Shown here: in pieces, positions 1 to 5,605 of the stretch
Position numbering within the stretch: the stretch's first letter is position 1
Layout: every line of letters begins with the position of its first letter
Source of the DNA: NZQO01 sp002693605
Lineage (GTDB): Bacteria; Bacteroidota; Bacteroidia; Flavobacteriales; Flavobacteriaceae
Direction: 5' to 3'
DNA length: 7,396 nt
Assembly (NCBI GenBank): GCA_963972105.1
Contig: CAXAVH010000117.1
Location: 1 to 7,396, forward strand
The notes under the pieces: generated by a model
Seen by the model: the letters and a program-made list of their open reading frames with translations, nothing else
Database searches by the model: none
What the model was told of the DNA's origin: nothing
Program-made: the position numbers and the translations under genes

Positions 1-276
1 GGCGGCATCATCGATTTCAACATCAATAGTGCCAAAACCGGTATCGAATTCTTCCTCATCTCCAAAATAGTATAGAAAACTTGCCATTGGCCCAACCTGA
101 AATGCTTCGTTCACATTAAAGAGATAGGCAAAATCCGCGATGGCGCCGAATGTATACCCATCGTCGGCATCGCCTACCGGTAGGGCTCCATTAACACCAA
201 TCTTGATTTCGCCCTGGGCGAGGCTGGTGCTCATTGCGAGTACTGCGAAGGCAGCAAATAAAAATAGTTTTTTCAT
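1..276 (-). CDS. Outer-membrane beta-barrel protein, N-terminal part (cut by window edge)
   Basis: The first 92 codons of a minus-strand gene are visible; the frame is open to the window edge and the rest lies outside. The protein starts MKKLFLFAAF and has a classic signal peptide: two lysines, a hydrophobic stretch to about residue 16, and a likely cleavage site after 'SLAQ' (residues 18-21). The mature part alternates polar and hydrophobic residues (EIKIGVNGALPVG, then FGAIADFAYLF, then FQVGPMASFLYYFGD), as in transmembrane beta-strands of small Bacteroidota porin-like barrels. An acidic loop (GDEEEFDTGFG) looks like an extracellular loop. The start at 274-276 is the only one that gives a full signal peptide. 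It is followed in the same direction by no visible partner and is separated from the upstream barrel gene by a terminator. Substrate or role cannot be told; barrel type is an inference from a partial sequence. Confidence 0.75.
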   Translation of the reverse strand, partial: MKKLFLFAAFAVLAMSTSLAQGEIKIGVNGALPVGDADDGYTFGAIADFAYLFNVNEAFQVGPMASFLYYFGDEEEFDTGFGTIDVEIDDAA

Positions 277-302
277 AATTGTTCAATTTATCAGTTATAG
301 AG

Positions 303-310
303 TAAAGCTA
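303..310 (-). promoter_or_regulatory. Possible -7 element for the first barrel gene
   Basis: On the minus strand this reads TAGCTTTA, one base off the Bacteroidota -7 consensus TAnnTTTG. It would give a leader of about 20 nt before the ATG at 276. No TTG lies at the usual 17-21 nt upstream, so the call is weak. The surrounding 277-447 gap is AT-rich and otherwise holds only the terminator of the neighbouring gene. Confidence 0.3.
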
Positions 311-393
311 CTAAATTTTTAAATAACTTGGACGTAAGCAGCTTAAGTATCTTATTAACAGCTTATAAACACTCGTTGCGGTTACTCAGAGTA

Positions 394-424
394 ATAAAGA
401 AAAAGCAGGTAATTACCTGCTTTT
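394..424 (-). terminator. Rho-independent terminator of the 448-1002 gene
   Basis: A perfect inverted repeat, AAAAGCAGGT / ACCTGCTTTT (401-410 and 415-424), encloses an AATT loop. On the minus strand the stem is followed by TTTTTCTTT. It begins 24 nt past the stop codon of the barrel gene at 448-1002, so it most likely ends that transcript and insulates the next barrel gene. The plus strand also has a short T-rich tail, but no plus-strand gene ends here. Confidence 0.8.
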
Positions 425-447
425 CCTTTGGTATTCTGAAAGAGGCT

Positions 448-1002
448 TTATAAGAACGAATATCCTAAAGCCAGGGAAATAACACTGTTCTTGCCGTCGG
501 CGCCTTCCTTTCCGGCCACTTCCGTAAGGCCGAAGTTATAGCGCGCATCGAAACGCAACCCAATGGGAAAGTCGTAACCAAGACCTACCACGCCACTCAA
601 GTCGAAACTTTCGGCCTCCACCTGTTCGCTAATATCGTCGAACACCTCAAAAGAGATTTCATCGTCCACCACGAACCCAAATTGTGGTCCCAACTGCACG
701 TTCAAGCCACTGGCTACGTAATATTTCAGTACCACAGGTATGTTAAGGTATGTAAGGTCAAACTCCCCTGCATCAAACTCTGCACCTTGTTGCGAGTAGA
801 GCAAATCGCCTTGTAGGCCCAGCTTATCGGTTAATTTGAAACCGGCAAAAATACCTGCCTGGAAACCAGTTTTATTCGACAATCCTGAGGCATCGGTAAT
901 ATTTGCAAAGTTGGCCCCCGCCTTAATACCCAAGTCTAAATCTTGCGATACGCCTACAAATGTGCCTAGAAAAAATCCTAGGGCAACGATCAATTTTTTC
1001 AT
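448..1002 (-). CDS. Porin-family outer-membrane beta-barrel protein
   Basis: A 184-residue protein of the small Bacteroidota barrel type (resembling the PorT / 'outer membrane protein beta-barrel domain' families). The N-terminus MKKLIVALGFFLG is a signal peptide with likely cleavage after 'GVSQ' (residues 17-20). The mature chain opens with LGIKAGANFANI, a very typical first strand and turn for this group, and continues with alternating strands: TGFQAGIFAGFKLT, LGLQGDLLYSQQG, FDLTYLNIPVVLKYY (about 82-95), LNVQLGPQFGFVV and FDARYNFGL. It ends ISLALGYSFL, an aromatic-rich closing strand. Glycines and acidic loops (FEVFDDISEQVEAE) fit extracellular turns. About 8 strands fit in this length. 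It is transcribed away from xerD and ended by the hairpin at 401-424. Such proteins sit in the outer membrane; the ligand is unknown and no pathway can be assigned. Confidence 0.88.
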   Translation of the reverse strand: MKKLIVALGFFLGTFVGVSQDLDLGIKAGANFANITDASGLSNKTGFQAGIFAGFKLTDKLGLQGDLLYSQQGAEFDAGEFDLTYLNIPVVLKYYVASGLNVQLGPQFGFVVDDEISFEVFDDISEQVEAESFDLSGVVGLGYDFPIGLRFDARYNFGLTEVAGKEGADGKNSVISLALGYSFL

Positions 1003-1027
1003 AATTTCATTTTTTAAAGTTGAAGTG

Positions 1028-1035
1028 TAAATATA
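1028..1035 (-). promoter_or_regulatory. Possible -7 element for the porin-family gene
   Basis: The minus strand reads TATATTTA here, one mismatch to TAnnTTTG, and would place the transcript start about 20 nt before the ATG at 1002. There is no TTG at a suitable distance upstream. The divergent gap to xerD is only 58 bp, so promoter parts of both genes must overlap each other or reach into coding sequence. Confidence 0.3.
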
Positions 1036-1060
1036 AACGAAAAAATAGGTATACTGTTGT

Positions 1061-1960
1061 ATGAAGTGGCAGCAAGCAATAAAGGATTACCAAGATTTTC
1101 TCCGCATTGAAAGGGGCCTTTCCAAGAACACGATCTCCAGTTATACATTAGATCTGCATAAATTGACACGATGGCTGGAGGAACACAGCTTGGAGCCATC
1201 ACCTATCGCCATCTCAAAGGATATAGTCCAGCAGTTTATCTATGCCGTTGCCAAGGAGGTCACCGCCAGAACGCAAAGTAGGATAACCTCGGGCCTACGC
1301 GGATTTTTCAACTTTTTGGTGTTCGAGGACTATCGAGCGGATAATCCGTTAGATTTAATTGAAACGCCCAAGATTGGGCGCAAACTACCGGAAACCCTTT
1401 CGGCCAGGGAAATCGACACGCTTATAGGCGCGATCGACCTTTCCACGCCCCACGGCGAGCGAAACCGTGCTATCGTTGAAACCCTCTACAGTTGCGGGTT
1501 ACGTGTTTCTGAACTGACCGCGCTCAAGATCTCCGATCTGTTTTTTGACGAGGGGTTCATTAAGGTGACTGGCAAGGGCGACAAGGAACGCTTTGTTCCC
1601 ATAGCAGAAAGTACCATAAGGCATATTGAACGGTATCGTAGGGAAATTAGGGTGCACCAAGAAATTTCCGAAGAGGATAAGGACACTCTGTTCCTGAACC
1701 GAAGGGGAAAACAGTTAACGCGCGCGATGATCTTCACCATCGTAAAAGACCTCGCCCAAAAGGCCGGACTGCATAAAAATATTAGTCCGCACACCTTTCG
1801 GCACTCGTTCGCCACCCATTTATTGGAGAATGGAGCAGACCTACGGGCTATCCAGCAAATGTTAGGTCACGAGAGCATTACAACGACCGAGGTGTATACG
1901 CACCTAGACACCAAGCACTTAACAAAAGTGATACATCAGTTCCACCCGCGTCGAAAATAA
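1061..1960 (+). CDS. xerD: Site-specific tyrosine recombinase XerD
   Basis: A 299-residue tyrosine recombinase, the usual length for XerC/XerD. In the family, XerC and XerD bind the chromosomal dif site and resolve chromosome dimers at the septum, with FtsK control. The N-terminal SAM-like core-binding domain spans about 1-100 (DYQDFLRIERGLSKNTISSY, then SGLRGFFNFL). The catalytic domain follows with all active-site residues: R148 (YSCGLRVSEL), K172 (VTGKGDKERFVP), H244 and R247 (SPHTFRHSFATHLL), H270 (MLGHESI) and the nucleophile Y279 (VYTHLD). The C-terminal KHLTKVIHQFHPR tail matches the helix that docks on the partner recombinase. XerD rather than XerC is chosen from the overall fit to flavobacterial XerD; the two are hard to separate without alignment. 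The gene is alone, without att-like repeats or phage genes, so it is the housekeeping enzyme rather than an integrase. No hairpin follows the stop codon. Confidence 0.93.
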   Translation: MKWQQAIKDYQDFLRIERGLSKNTISSYTLDLHKLTRWLEEHSLEPSPIAISKDIVQQFIYAVAKEVTARTQSRITSGLRGFFNFLVFEDYRADNPLDLIETPKIGRKLPETLSAREIDTLIGAIDLSTPHGERNRAIVETLYSCGLRVSELTALKISDLFFDEGFIKVTGKGDKERFVPIAESTIRHIERYRREIRVHQEISEEDKDTLFLNRRGKQLTRAMIFTIVKDLAQKAGLHKNISPHTFRHSFATHLLENGADLRAIQQMLGHESITTTEVYTHLDTKHLTKVIHQFHPRRK

Positions 1961-2013
1961 TCCCTAAAATCTGCTAAATCGGGGTTAATAAAACGCTAAA
2001 GTGATCGTGAAGT

Positions 2014-2044
2014 TCGTACACCTAAGCACTGTTTCGTATCTTAA
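2014..2044 (+). promoter_or_regulatory. Possible promoter of the aldo/keto reductase gene
   Basis: A TTC at 2014-2016 and TATCTTAA at 2037-2044 are 20 nt apart, the right spacing for a Bacteroidota -33/-7 pair (TTG / TAnnTTTG), with one and two mismatches. The surrounding TGTTTCGTATCTTA is of a kind seen before many flavobacterial genes, from my recollection. It would start the transcript about 12 nt before the ATG at 2063. The rest of the 1961-2062 gap shows no hairpin or repeat. Confidence 0.4.
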
Positions 2045-2062
2045 AAAGAAAAACAAAGAGAT

Positions 2063-3010
2063 ATGAAAACATTAAAATTCAAGAATGGTGATACTATGCA
2101 CGCCATAGGTTTGGGCACCTGGAAATCGAAAGGGAACGACGTGAAGCAGGCCGTGAAGGACGCACTGCACGCTGGATACCGCCATATTGATACCGCTGCG
2201 GCCTACGACAATGAGGAAATTATTGGCGAAGCCTTAAATGAAGTGTTTGATGAAGGAAAGATACTAAGGGAAGATGTGTTTATTACATCCAAGCTATGGA
2301 ACGATTCGCATCAGGAAGGCCAGGTCATGCCGGCCCTGACAAATACCTTGAAGCGCTTGCAGCTAGATTATCTGGACCTTTACCTAATGCATTGGCCCGT
2401 GGCCTTTAAACTGGGTGTCGATTTTCCCGAGAAACCTTCCGATTATGTGTCGTTGGAAGAAGCGCCACTCATTGAAACTTGGAAACAGTTAGAAACCGCG
2501 AAGGAAAGTGGCTACACGAGGCATATTGGCGTTTCTAATTTCAGCAAGGAAAAGTTACAACGCTTGATTTCGGAAGCAAAAATTGTCCCCGAAATGAATC
2601 AGGTTGAAATGCACCCGCTGTTACAGCAAAAGAGTCTTTTGGATTTTTGTAATGAGCATGATATTTTGATGACTGCTTATTCCCCATTAGGTTCTGGTGA
2701 TCGCAGCGAGGGGATGAAAGGCGATGACGAACCCAACTTAATGGATATCGACGAAATTAATGAAATTGCGAAAAAACGGAATGCCACTGCAGCACAGGTG
2801 CTAATTTCGTGGCACAATCATCGCGGTACGGCCGCCATACCGAAATCGACCAGCAAGGACCATATTGTAGCGAATTTCAAATCGGCTAACGTAACTTTAG
2901 ATGATGATGATATGAAGAAAATTGCCGGTCTCAATAAAAACTACCGTTTCATCACCGGAAAGTTCTTCGAAGAGCCGAAAAAAGGTTATGTAAATATATT
3001 CGACGAATAG
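2063..3010 (+). CDS. Aldo/keto reductase, AKR1-like aldehyde reductase
   Basis: A 315-residue NAD(P)H-dependent oxidoreductase with the (beta/alpha)8-barrel sequence pattern of the aldo/keto reductase superfamily; these cytosolic enzymes reduce aldehydes and ketones to alcohols. It opens with the beta-hairpin lid LKFKNGDTMHAIGLGTW. The catalytic tetrad is complete: D43 and Y48 (HIDTAAAYDNE), K77 (ITSKLWN) and H110 (LYLMHWPV). Other family marks are HIGVSNF (154-160), PEMNQVEMHP (176-185), TAYSPLGSG (204-212) and the coenzyme motif IPKSTSKDHIVANF (259-272), where K261-S262 would contact the 2'-phosphate of NADPH. The arginine usual a few residues later is replaced here (KDH), so preference for NADPH is less sure. 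Length and insert WPVAFKLGVDF resemble the AKR1 aldehyde reductases more than the shorter bacterial 2,5-diketogluconate reductases. The natural substrate is unknown. No partner gene is adjacent; it ends in the shared terminator. Confidence 0.9.
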   Translation: MKTLKFKNGDTMHAIGLGTWKSKGNDVKQAVKDALHAGYRHIDTAAAYDNEEIIGEALNEVFDEGKILREDVFITSKLWNDSHQEGQVMPALTNTLKRLQLDYLDLYLMHWPVAFKLGVDFPEKPSDYVSLEEAPLIETWKQLETAKESGYTRHIGVSNFSKEKLQRLISEAKIVPEMNQVEMHPLLQQKSLLDFCNEHDILMTAYSPLGSGDRSEGMKGDDEPNLMDIDEINEIAKKRNATAAQVLISWHNHRGTAAIPKSTSKDHIVANFKSANVTLDDDDMKKIAGLNKNYRFITGKFFEEPKKGYVNIFDE

Positions 3011-3031
3011 AGAACCTATCCTACTTATAAG

Positions 3032-3066
3032 AAAAACCCCCTTTGGAAGTTCCAAAGGGGGTTTTT
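3032..3066. terminator. Bidirectional Rho-independent terminator
   Basis: A perfect 17-bp inverted repeat around one central base (arms 3032-3048 and 3050-3066; arm AAAAACCCCCTTTGGAA). Each strand reads a GC-rich stem (CCCCCTTTGG / CCAAAGGGGG) followed by five T. It lies between the stop codons of two convergent genes, 21 nt after the reductase and 17 nt after the end of rny, so it serves both. Confidence 0.93.
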
Positions 3067-3083
3067 ACAATATAATAAAGCTC

Positions 3084-4649
3084 TTATTTCGCTATGTTAA
3101 CCGCTCGTGTTTCGCGAATTACGGTAACTTTCACCTGTCCTGGATACGTCATATCGGTCTGGATTTTCTGCGAAATTTCGAATGAAAGTTGGGCGGCTTT
3201 TTCGTCACTCACCTTTTCACTTTCTACCATAACCCGTAGCTCACGCCCCGCTTGGATAGCATAGGCCTTATTTACCCCGCTGAAGCCAAAGGCTATATCC
3301 TCAAGGTCTTTCAAGCGTTGAATATAGCTATCTACCACCTGGCGACGTGCGCCTGGCCTAGCTCCGCTAATGGCATCGCACACCTGAACGATGGGCGATA
3401 GCAAGCTGGTCATTTCAATTTCATCGTGGTGCGCGCCAATGGCGTTGCACACCTCTGGTTTTTCACCGTACTTTTCGGCCCACTGCATACCGAGGATAGC
3501 GTGGGGGATTTCAGTTTCGGTTTCCGGCACTTTTCCAATATCGTGCAAGAGGCCGGCGCGTTTTGCCAATTTGGGGTTCAGGCCAAGTTCAGAGGCCATT
3601 ACTCCACAGAGCCTCGCCACCTCGCGCGAGTGGTGCAGCAGATTCTGACCATAGCTCGAACGGTACTTCATACGACCAACAGCTTTGATTAGTTCGGGGC
3701 TTAACCCGTGTATGCCTAGGTCGATAACGGTGCGTTTTCCTACCTCGATTATTTCCTCTTCAATTTGCTTGGTGGTTTTCTTAACTACCTCTTCAATTCG
3801 GGCTGGATGGATGCGTCCGTCTGTCACTAATTTATGAAGCGATAAACGTGCTACTTCCCTCCTAACCGAGTCGAAGCAAGAAAGAATAATAGCCTCTGGC
3901 GTATCGTCAACGATAATCTCAACTCCCGTGGCTGCCTCGATGGCACGGATGTTTCGTCCTTCCCTACCAATAATACGGCCCTTCACGTCATCGCTCTCCA
4001 GGTTGAATACCGAGACGCAATTCTCGATTGCCTCTTCGGTACCAATGCGCTGTATGGTATTTATCACGATTTTTTTCGCCTCCTGCTGGGCGGTCATCTT
4101 GGCTTCTTCCAAGGTGGACTGGATAAAAGCCATCGCGTCGGTCTTGGCTTCTTCCTTCAGGCTTTCCAGTAGTTGTGATTTAGCGTCTTCGGCAGAGAGG
4201 CTAGAAATTACCTCAAGTTGCTCAATTTGGCTTCGGTGCAACTTTTCTACCTCATTCTTTTTCTTTTCCAAAACGTCAAGACGGTCGTCGAATTCCTTTT
4301 CCTTGGCCTCTAGCTTGGCGTTCAGCTTTTTCGATTTGGCCAGTTCGTTGGAAGCTTGCGATTCCTTATCGCGGGTACGTTTTTCTGCTTCGGAAATCTT
4401 CTTGTCGCGGCTATTAATTACCTTCTCGTGTTCCGATTTCATTTCGATGAACTTCTCCTTCGCCTGCAGTATTTTATCCTTCTTGATGGCCTCGGCATCG
4501 TTCTTCGCATCTTTCAGTATACTTGCGGCTTCCTTCTTGGCGCTCGCAATTACCGAAGAGCCTTGGTTGCGCTCCAATAGCTTCGCAATGGCGAAGCCAA
4601 CCGCCAGGGCAACGATTGCAACTATAATACTCGTTATTACTATATCCAT
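3084..4649 (-). CDS. rny: Ribonuclease Y
   Basis: A 521-residue membrane-anchored endoribonuclease that starts the decay of many mRNAs by cutting single-stranded, often AU-rich sites. The order of parts is textbook for RNase Y: an N-terminal membrane helix (about 3-24, IVITSIIVAIVALAVGFAIA), a long charged coiled coil (about 30-195, Lys/Glu/Ala-rich), a KH RNA-binding domain with its GxxG loop (GRIIGREGRNIRAIE; G228-R-E-G231), and an HD metal-dependent phosphohydrolase domain (about 335-430) with H369-D370 in AGLLHDIGK plus H339/H340 and the AHHDE at 406-410. A conserved C-terminal domain follows, ending near ETRAVNIAK. The length is typical of the family and nothing is missing. The start is fixed by the membrane helix. 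The ATG lies only 21 nt after the T-run of the 6S-like RNA, so rny is probably read at least partly from upstream transcription; no separate promoter is evident. Confidence 0.97.
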   Translation of the reverse strand: MDIVITSIIVAIVALAVGFAIAKLLERNQGSSVIASAKKEAASILKDAKNDAEAIKKDKILQAKEKFIEMKSEHEKVINSRDKKISEAEKRTRDKESQASNELAKSKKLNAKLEAKEKEFDDRLDVLEKKKNEVEKLHRSQIEQLEVISSLSAEDAKSQLLESLKEEAKTDAMAFIQSTLEEAKMTAQQEAKKIVINTIQRIGTEEAIENCVSVFNLESDDVKGRIIGREGRNIRAIEAATGVEIIVDDTPEAIILSCFDSVRREVARLSLHKLVTDGRIHPARIEEVVKKTTKQIEEEIIEVGKRTVIDLGIHGLSPELIKAVGRMKYRSSYGQNLLHHSREVARLCGVMASELGLNPKLAKRAGLLHDIGKVPETETEIPHAILGMQWAEKYGEKPEVCNAIGAHHDEIEMTSLLSPIVQVCDAISGARPGARRQVVDSYIQRLKDLEDIAFGFSGVNKAYAIQAGRELRVMVESEKVSDEKAAQLSFEISQKIQTDMTYPGQVKVTVIRETRAVNIAK

Positions 4650-4670
4650 TTTCTGTTTTAGTTAGTATAT

Positions 4671-4833
4671 AAAAAAAGCCTACATTAATGAAAATTTGAA
4701 TAAACTCCTTAAAAACAAGTTTAGGGCTAACAAGCTGGTCAAGAATCCGCTCGAAGACGGCGCGCTTTTACAACTTAGACTCACCCTTTTTAAAGAATTC
4801 GTGTTGAGTTTACCAAAATATATTAATGTAGGC
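4671..4833 (-). ncRNA. ssrS: 6S-like RNA (6S-Flavo type) in the zapA-rny gap
   Basis: 6S RNA imitates an open promoter and binds housekeeping RNA polymerase to tune transcription in stationary phase. Reading the minus strand from 4833, the ends pair perfectly: GCCTACATTAAT (4833-4822) with ATTAATGTAGGC (4689-4678). After a small internal loop come TTTGG (4817-4813) with TCAAA (4699-4695), and TAAACTC (4812-4806) with GAGTTTA (4707-4701) across one bulged T (4700). A large central bubble follows, 19 nt on the 5' side (4805-4787) and 16 nt on the 3' side (4723-4708). The arm beyond holds GGGT/GCCC (4786-4783, 4727-4724), AAGTTG/CAGCTT (4776-4771, 4737-4732) and a capping hairpin CCG-CT/AG-CGG (4760-4747). 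Seven T (4677-4671) form the 3' end. About 163 nt, closing stem, big central bubble and terminal arm are the 6S hallmarks; the zapA-rny location agrees with what I recall for Flavobacteriia. No good promoter is seen directly upstream, so the 5' end is inferred from the stem. It could instead be a structured rny leader. Confidence 0.75.
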
Positions 4834-4859
4834 AGTAACCTTTTGCTATGTAAAGAACG

Positions 4860-5150
4860 TTATGACAGGTGCTCTTGCAACCGTTGGTTTAAAGCTACTA
4901 GCTTTTGCTCCATTTGTTGCCTGTCATCTTTTTTATCTATTTCCTTTTGCTCTACCTGGGCGGCAAATTGCAGGGCGCACATGGCCAGTACATCTTGCTT
5001 GTCCCTAACGGCATAGCTGCTTTCAAACCGTTTAATCATCTCTTCTATTTTCTTGGCTGCTAGCCTAAGCCCCTCTTCCTGCGATGGGTTTATCGTCAAC
5101 GGGTACACCCTGTCGGCAATAGAAAGTTTGATTTTTTGTTGGTTCGACAT
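4860..5150 (-). CDS. zapA: Cell division protein ZapA
   Basis: A 96-residue ZapA family protein. ZapA is a cytoplasmic coiled-coil protein that binds and bundles FtsZ filaments and so stabilises the Z-ring. The N-terminal globular part has the family pattern: IKLSIADRVYPLTI (beta-strands, residues 7-20), followed by QEEGLRLAAKKIEEMIKRFE (25-44) and the conserved KQDVLAMCALQFA (51-63). The C-terminal third (about 64-94, VEQKEIDKKDDRQQMEQKLVALNQRLQ) is a coiled coil, the part used for tetramer formation. Length is normal. It starts 11 nt after the stop of the coiled-coil gene upstream, which points to one transcript from the promoter at 5480-5510. Downstream, 26 nt separate its stop codon from the first paired base of the 6S-like RNA. 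Confidence 0.92.
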   Translation of the reverse strand: MSNQQKIKLSIADRVYPLTINPSQEEGLRLAAKKIEEMIKRFESSYAVRDKQDVLAMCALQFAAQVEQKEIDKKDDRQQMEQKLVALNQRLQEHLS

Positions 5151-5161
5151 ATTTTCAGTCT

Positions 5162-5452
5162 TTATTCGGAAAGCTGCGCGATGCAGTGGTCAATCTCCCG
5201 AACTAAAGCATTTATTTTGAGCTTTGTTTCTCTTGTGTGTTGGTCGCTGCCAAGCATTGAGTTTGCCAGTTTCAGGGCGCTGTGCTTTTCGTTCAGCGAC
5301 GCCATTTCCTGTTCGTAAGAGGATTGCCGTGACCGCAGTTCGGAAATTTCTTCTTCCAATTTGGCATTTGCCCGTTTCAGTTTTTCGAACCGATGTAGCA
5401 AGGTGCCAATTCTATTTTCCAAAGAATCAACAACTTCCGAAAGTTCGCCCAT
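5162..5452 (-). CDS. Small coiled-coil protein, ZapB-like, first gene of the zapA operon
   Basis: A 96-residue protein without signal peptide or membrane helix. Residues 4-68 are a near-continuous coiled coil with heptad hydrophobics (L4, V7, L11, I15, L18, F22, L25, L32, I36, L39) among many Glu, Lys and Arg. After a short break (MLGSDQHT, 66-73) comes a second, basic amphipathic helix, KLKINALVREIDHCIAQL (77-94). ZapB of Proteobacteria is a similarly small coiled coil that binds ZapA, and proteins of this kind commonly precede zapA in Bacteroidota. A role as a ZapA partner at the division ring is therefore likely but inferred: coiled coils look alike, and real homology to ZapB cannot be shown by eye. 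The start codon at 5450-5452 sits about 20 nt after the predicted transcript start, supporting it. Confidence 0.8.
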   Translation of the reverse strand: MGELSEVVDSLENRIGTLLHRFEKLKRANAKLEEEISELRSRQSSYEQEMASLNEKHSALKLANSMLGSDQHTRETKLKINALVREIDHCIAQLSE

Positions 5453-5479
5453 ACAGTGACAGATTCAATACTTCTAACA

Positions 5480-5510
5480 CAAAGTTAACATACCGGTAGT
5501 AATAAGCCAA
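5480..5510 (-). promoter_or_regulatory. Bacteroidota-type promoter of the zapB-like/zapA transcript
   Basis: Read on the minus strand, TTG (5510-5508) is followed after exactly 20 nt by TAACTTTG (5487-5480), a full match to the Bacteroidota -33/-7 consensus TTG and TAnnTTTG. Transcription would start near 5473, giving a leader of about 20 nt before the ATG at 5452. It may also drive the 6S-like RNA and rny by read-through. Confidence 0.75.
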
Positions 5511-5527
5511 CTGTTTTCTTATATTTT

Positions 5528-5560
5528 TTGTATTATTGAATTGCCCACACAATAAATTGG
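5528..5560 (+). promoter_or_regulatory. Possible promoter of the M23 peptidase gene
   Basis: TTG at 5528-5530 and TAAATTGG at 5553-5560 (one mismatch to TAnnTTTG) are 22 nt apart, slightly longer than usual. The leader would be about 40 nt. Other candidates nearer the gene (TAGATTTT, TATTTTTA) lack a TTG at fitting distance, so the choice is uncertain. Confidence 0.25.
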
Positions 5561-5605
5561 CCTCGCGCCCATTTTAAATAACCGTAGATTTTTATTTTTA
5601 CACCT

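Noticed and set aside
401..424. Perfect palindrome with AATT centre as an operator or recombination site
   Set aside because: Its place just after a stop codon, with a T-rich tail on the right strand, is fully explained by a terminator; no second copy is seen in the window.
1..1002. The two neighbouring barrel genes as a recent tandem duplication
   Set aside because: Beyond signal peptide and general barrel pattern, the visible parts share no extended identity, so at most they are distant relatives.
1061..1960. Tyrosine recombinase as the integrase of a mobile element
   Set aside because: It has XerD length and motifs, and there are no tRNA, att-like repeats, phage or transfer genes nearby; neighbours are ordinary chromosomal genes.
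3928..4665. Long open frame (245 codons) on the plus strand opposite rny
   Set aside because: It is the antisense image of the rny coiled coil and KH region: extreme Ser/Phe/Ala content and no family pattern. rny is complete and unmistakable on the other strand.
4741..4770. tRNA-like hairpin in the zapA-rny gap
   Set aside because: The CCGTCTTCGAGCGG hairpin has no matching T-arm, anticodon arm or acceptor stem; it fits as the cap of the 6S-like rod.
4696..5016. Plus-strand open frame of 106 codons over the zapA-rny gap
   Set aside because: It overlaps both the structured RNA and zapA in antisense. Its product is Cys/Ser-rich without a recognisable domain, so it is a chance frame.
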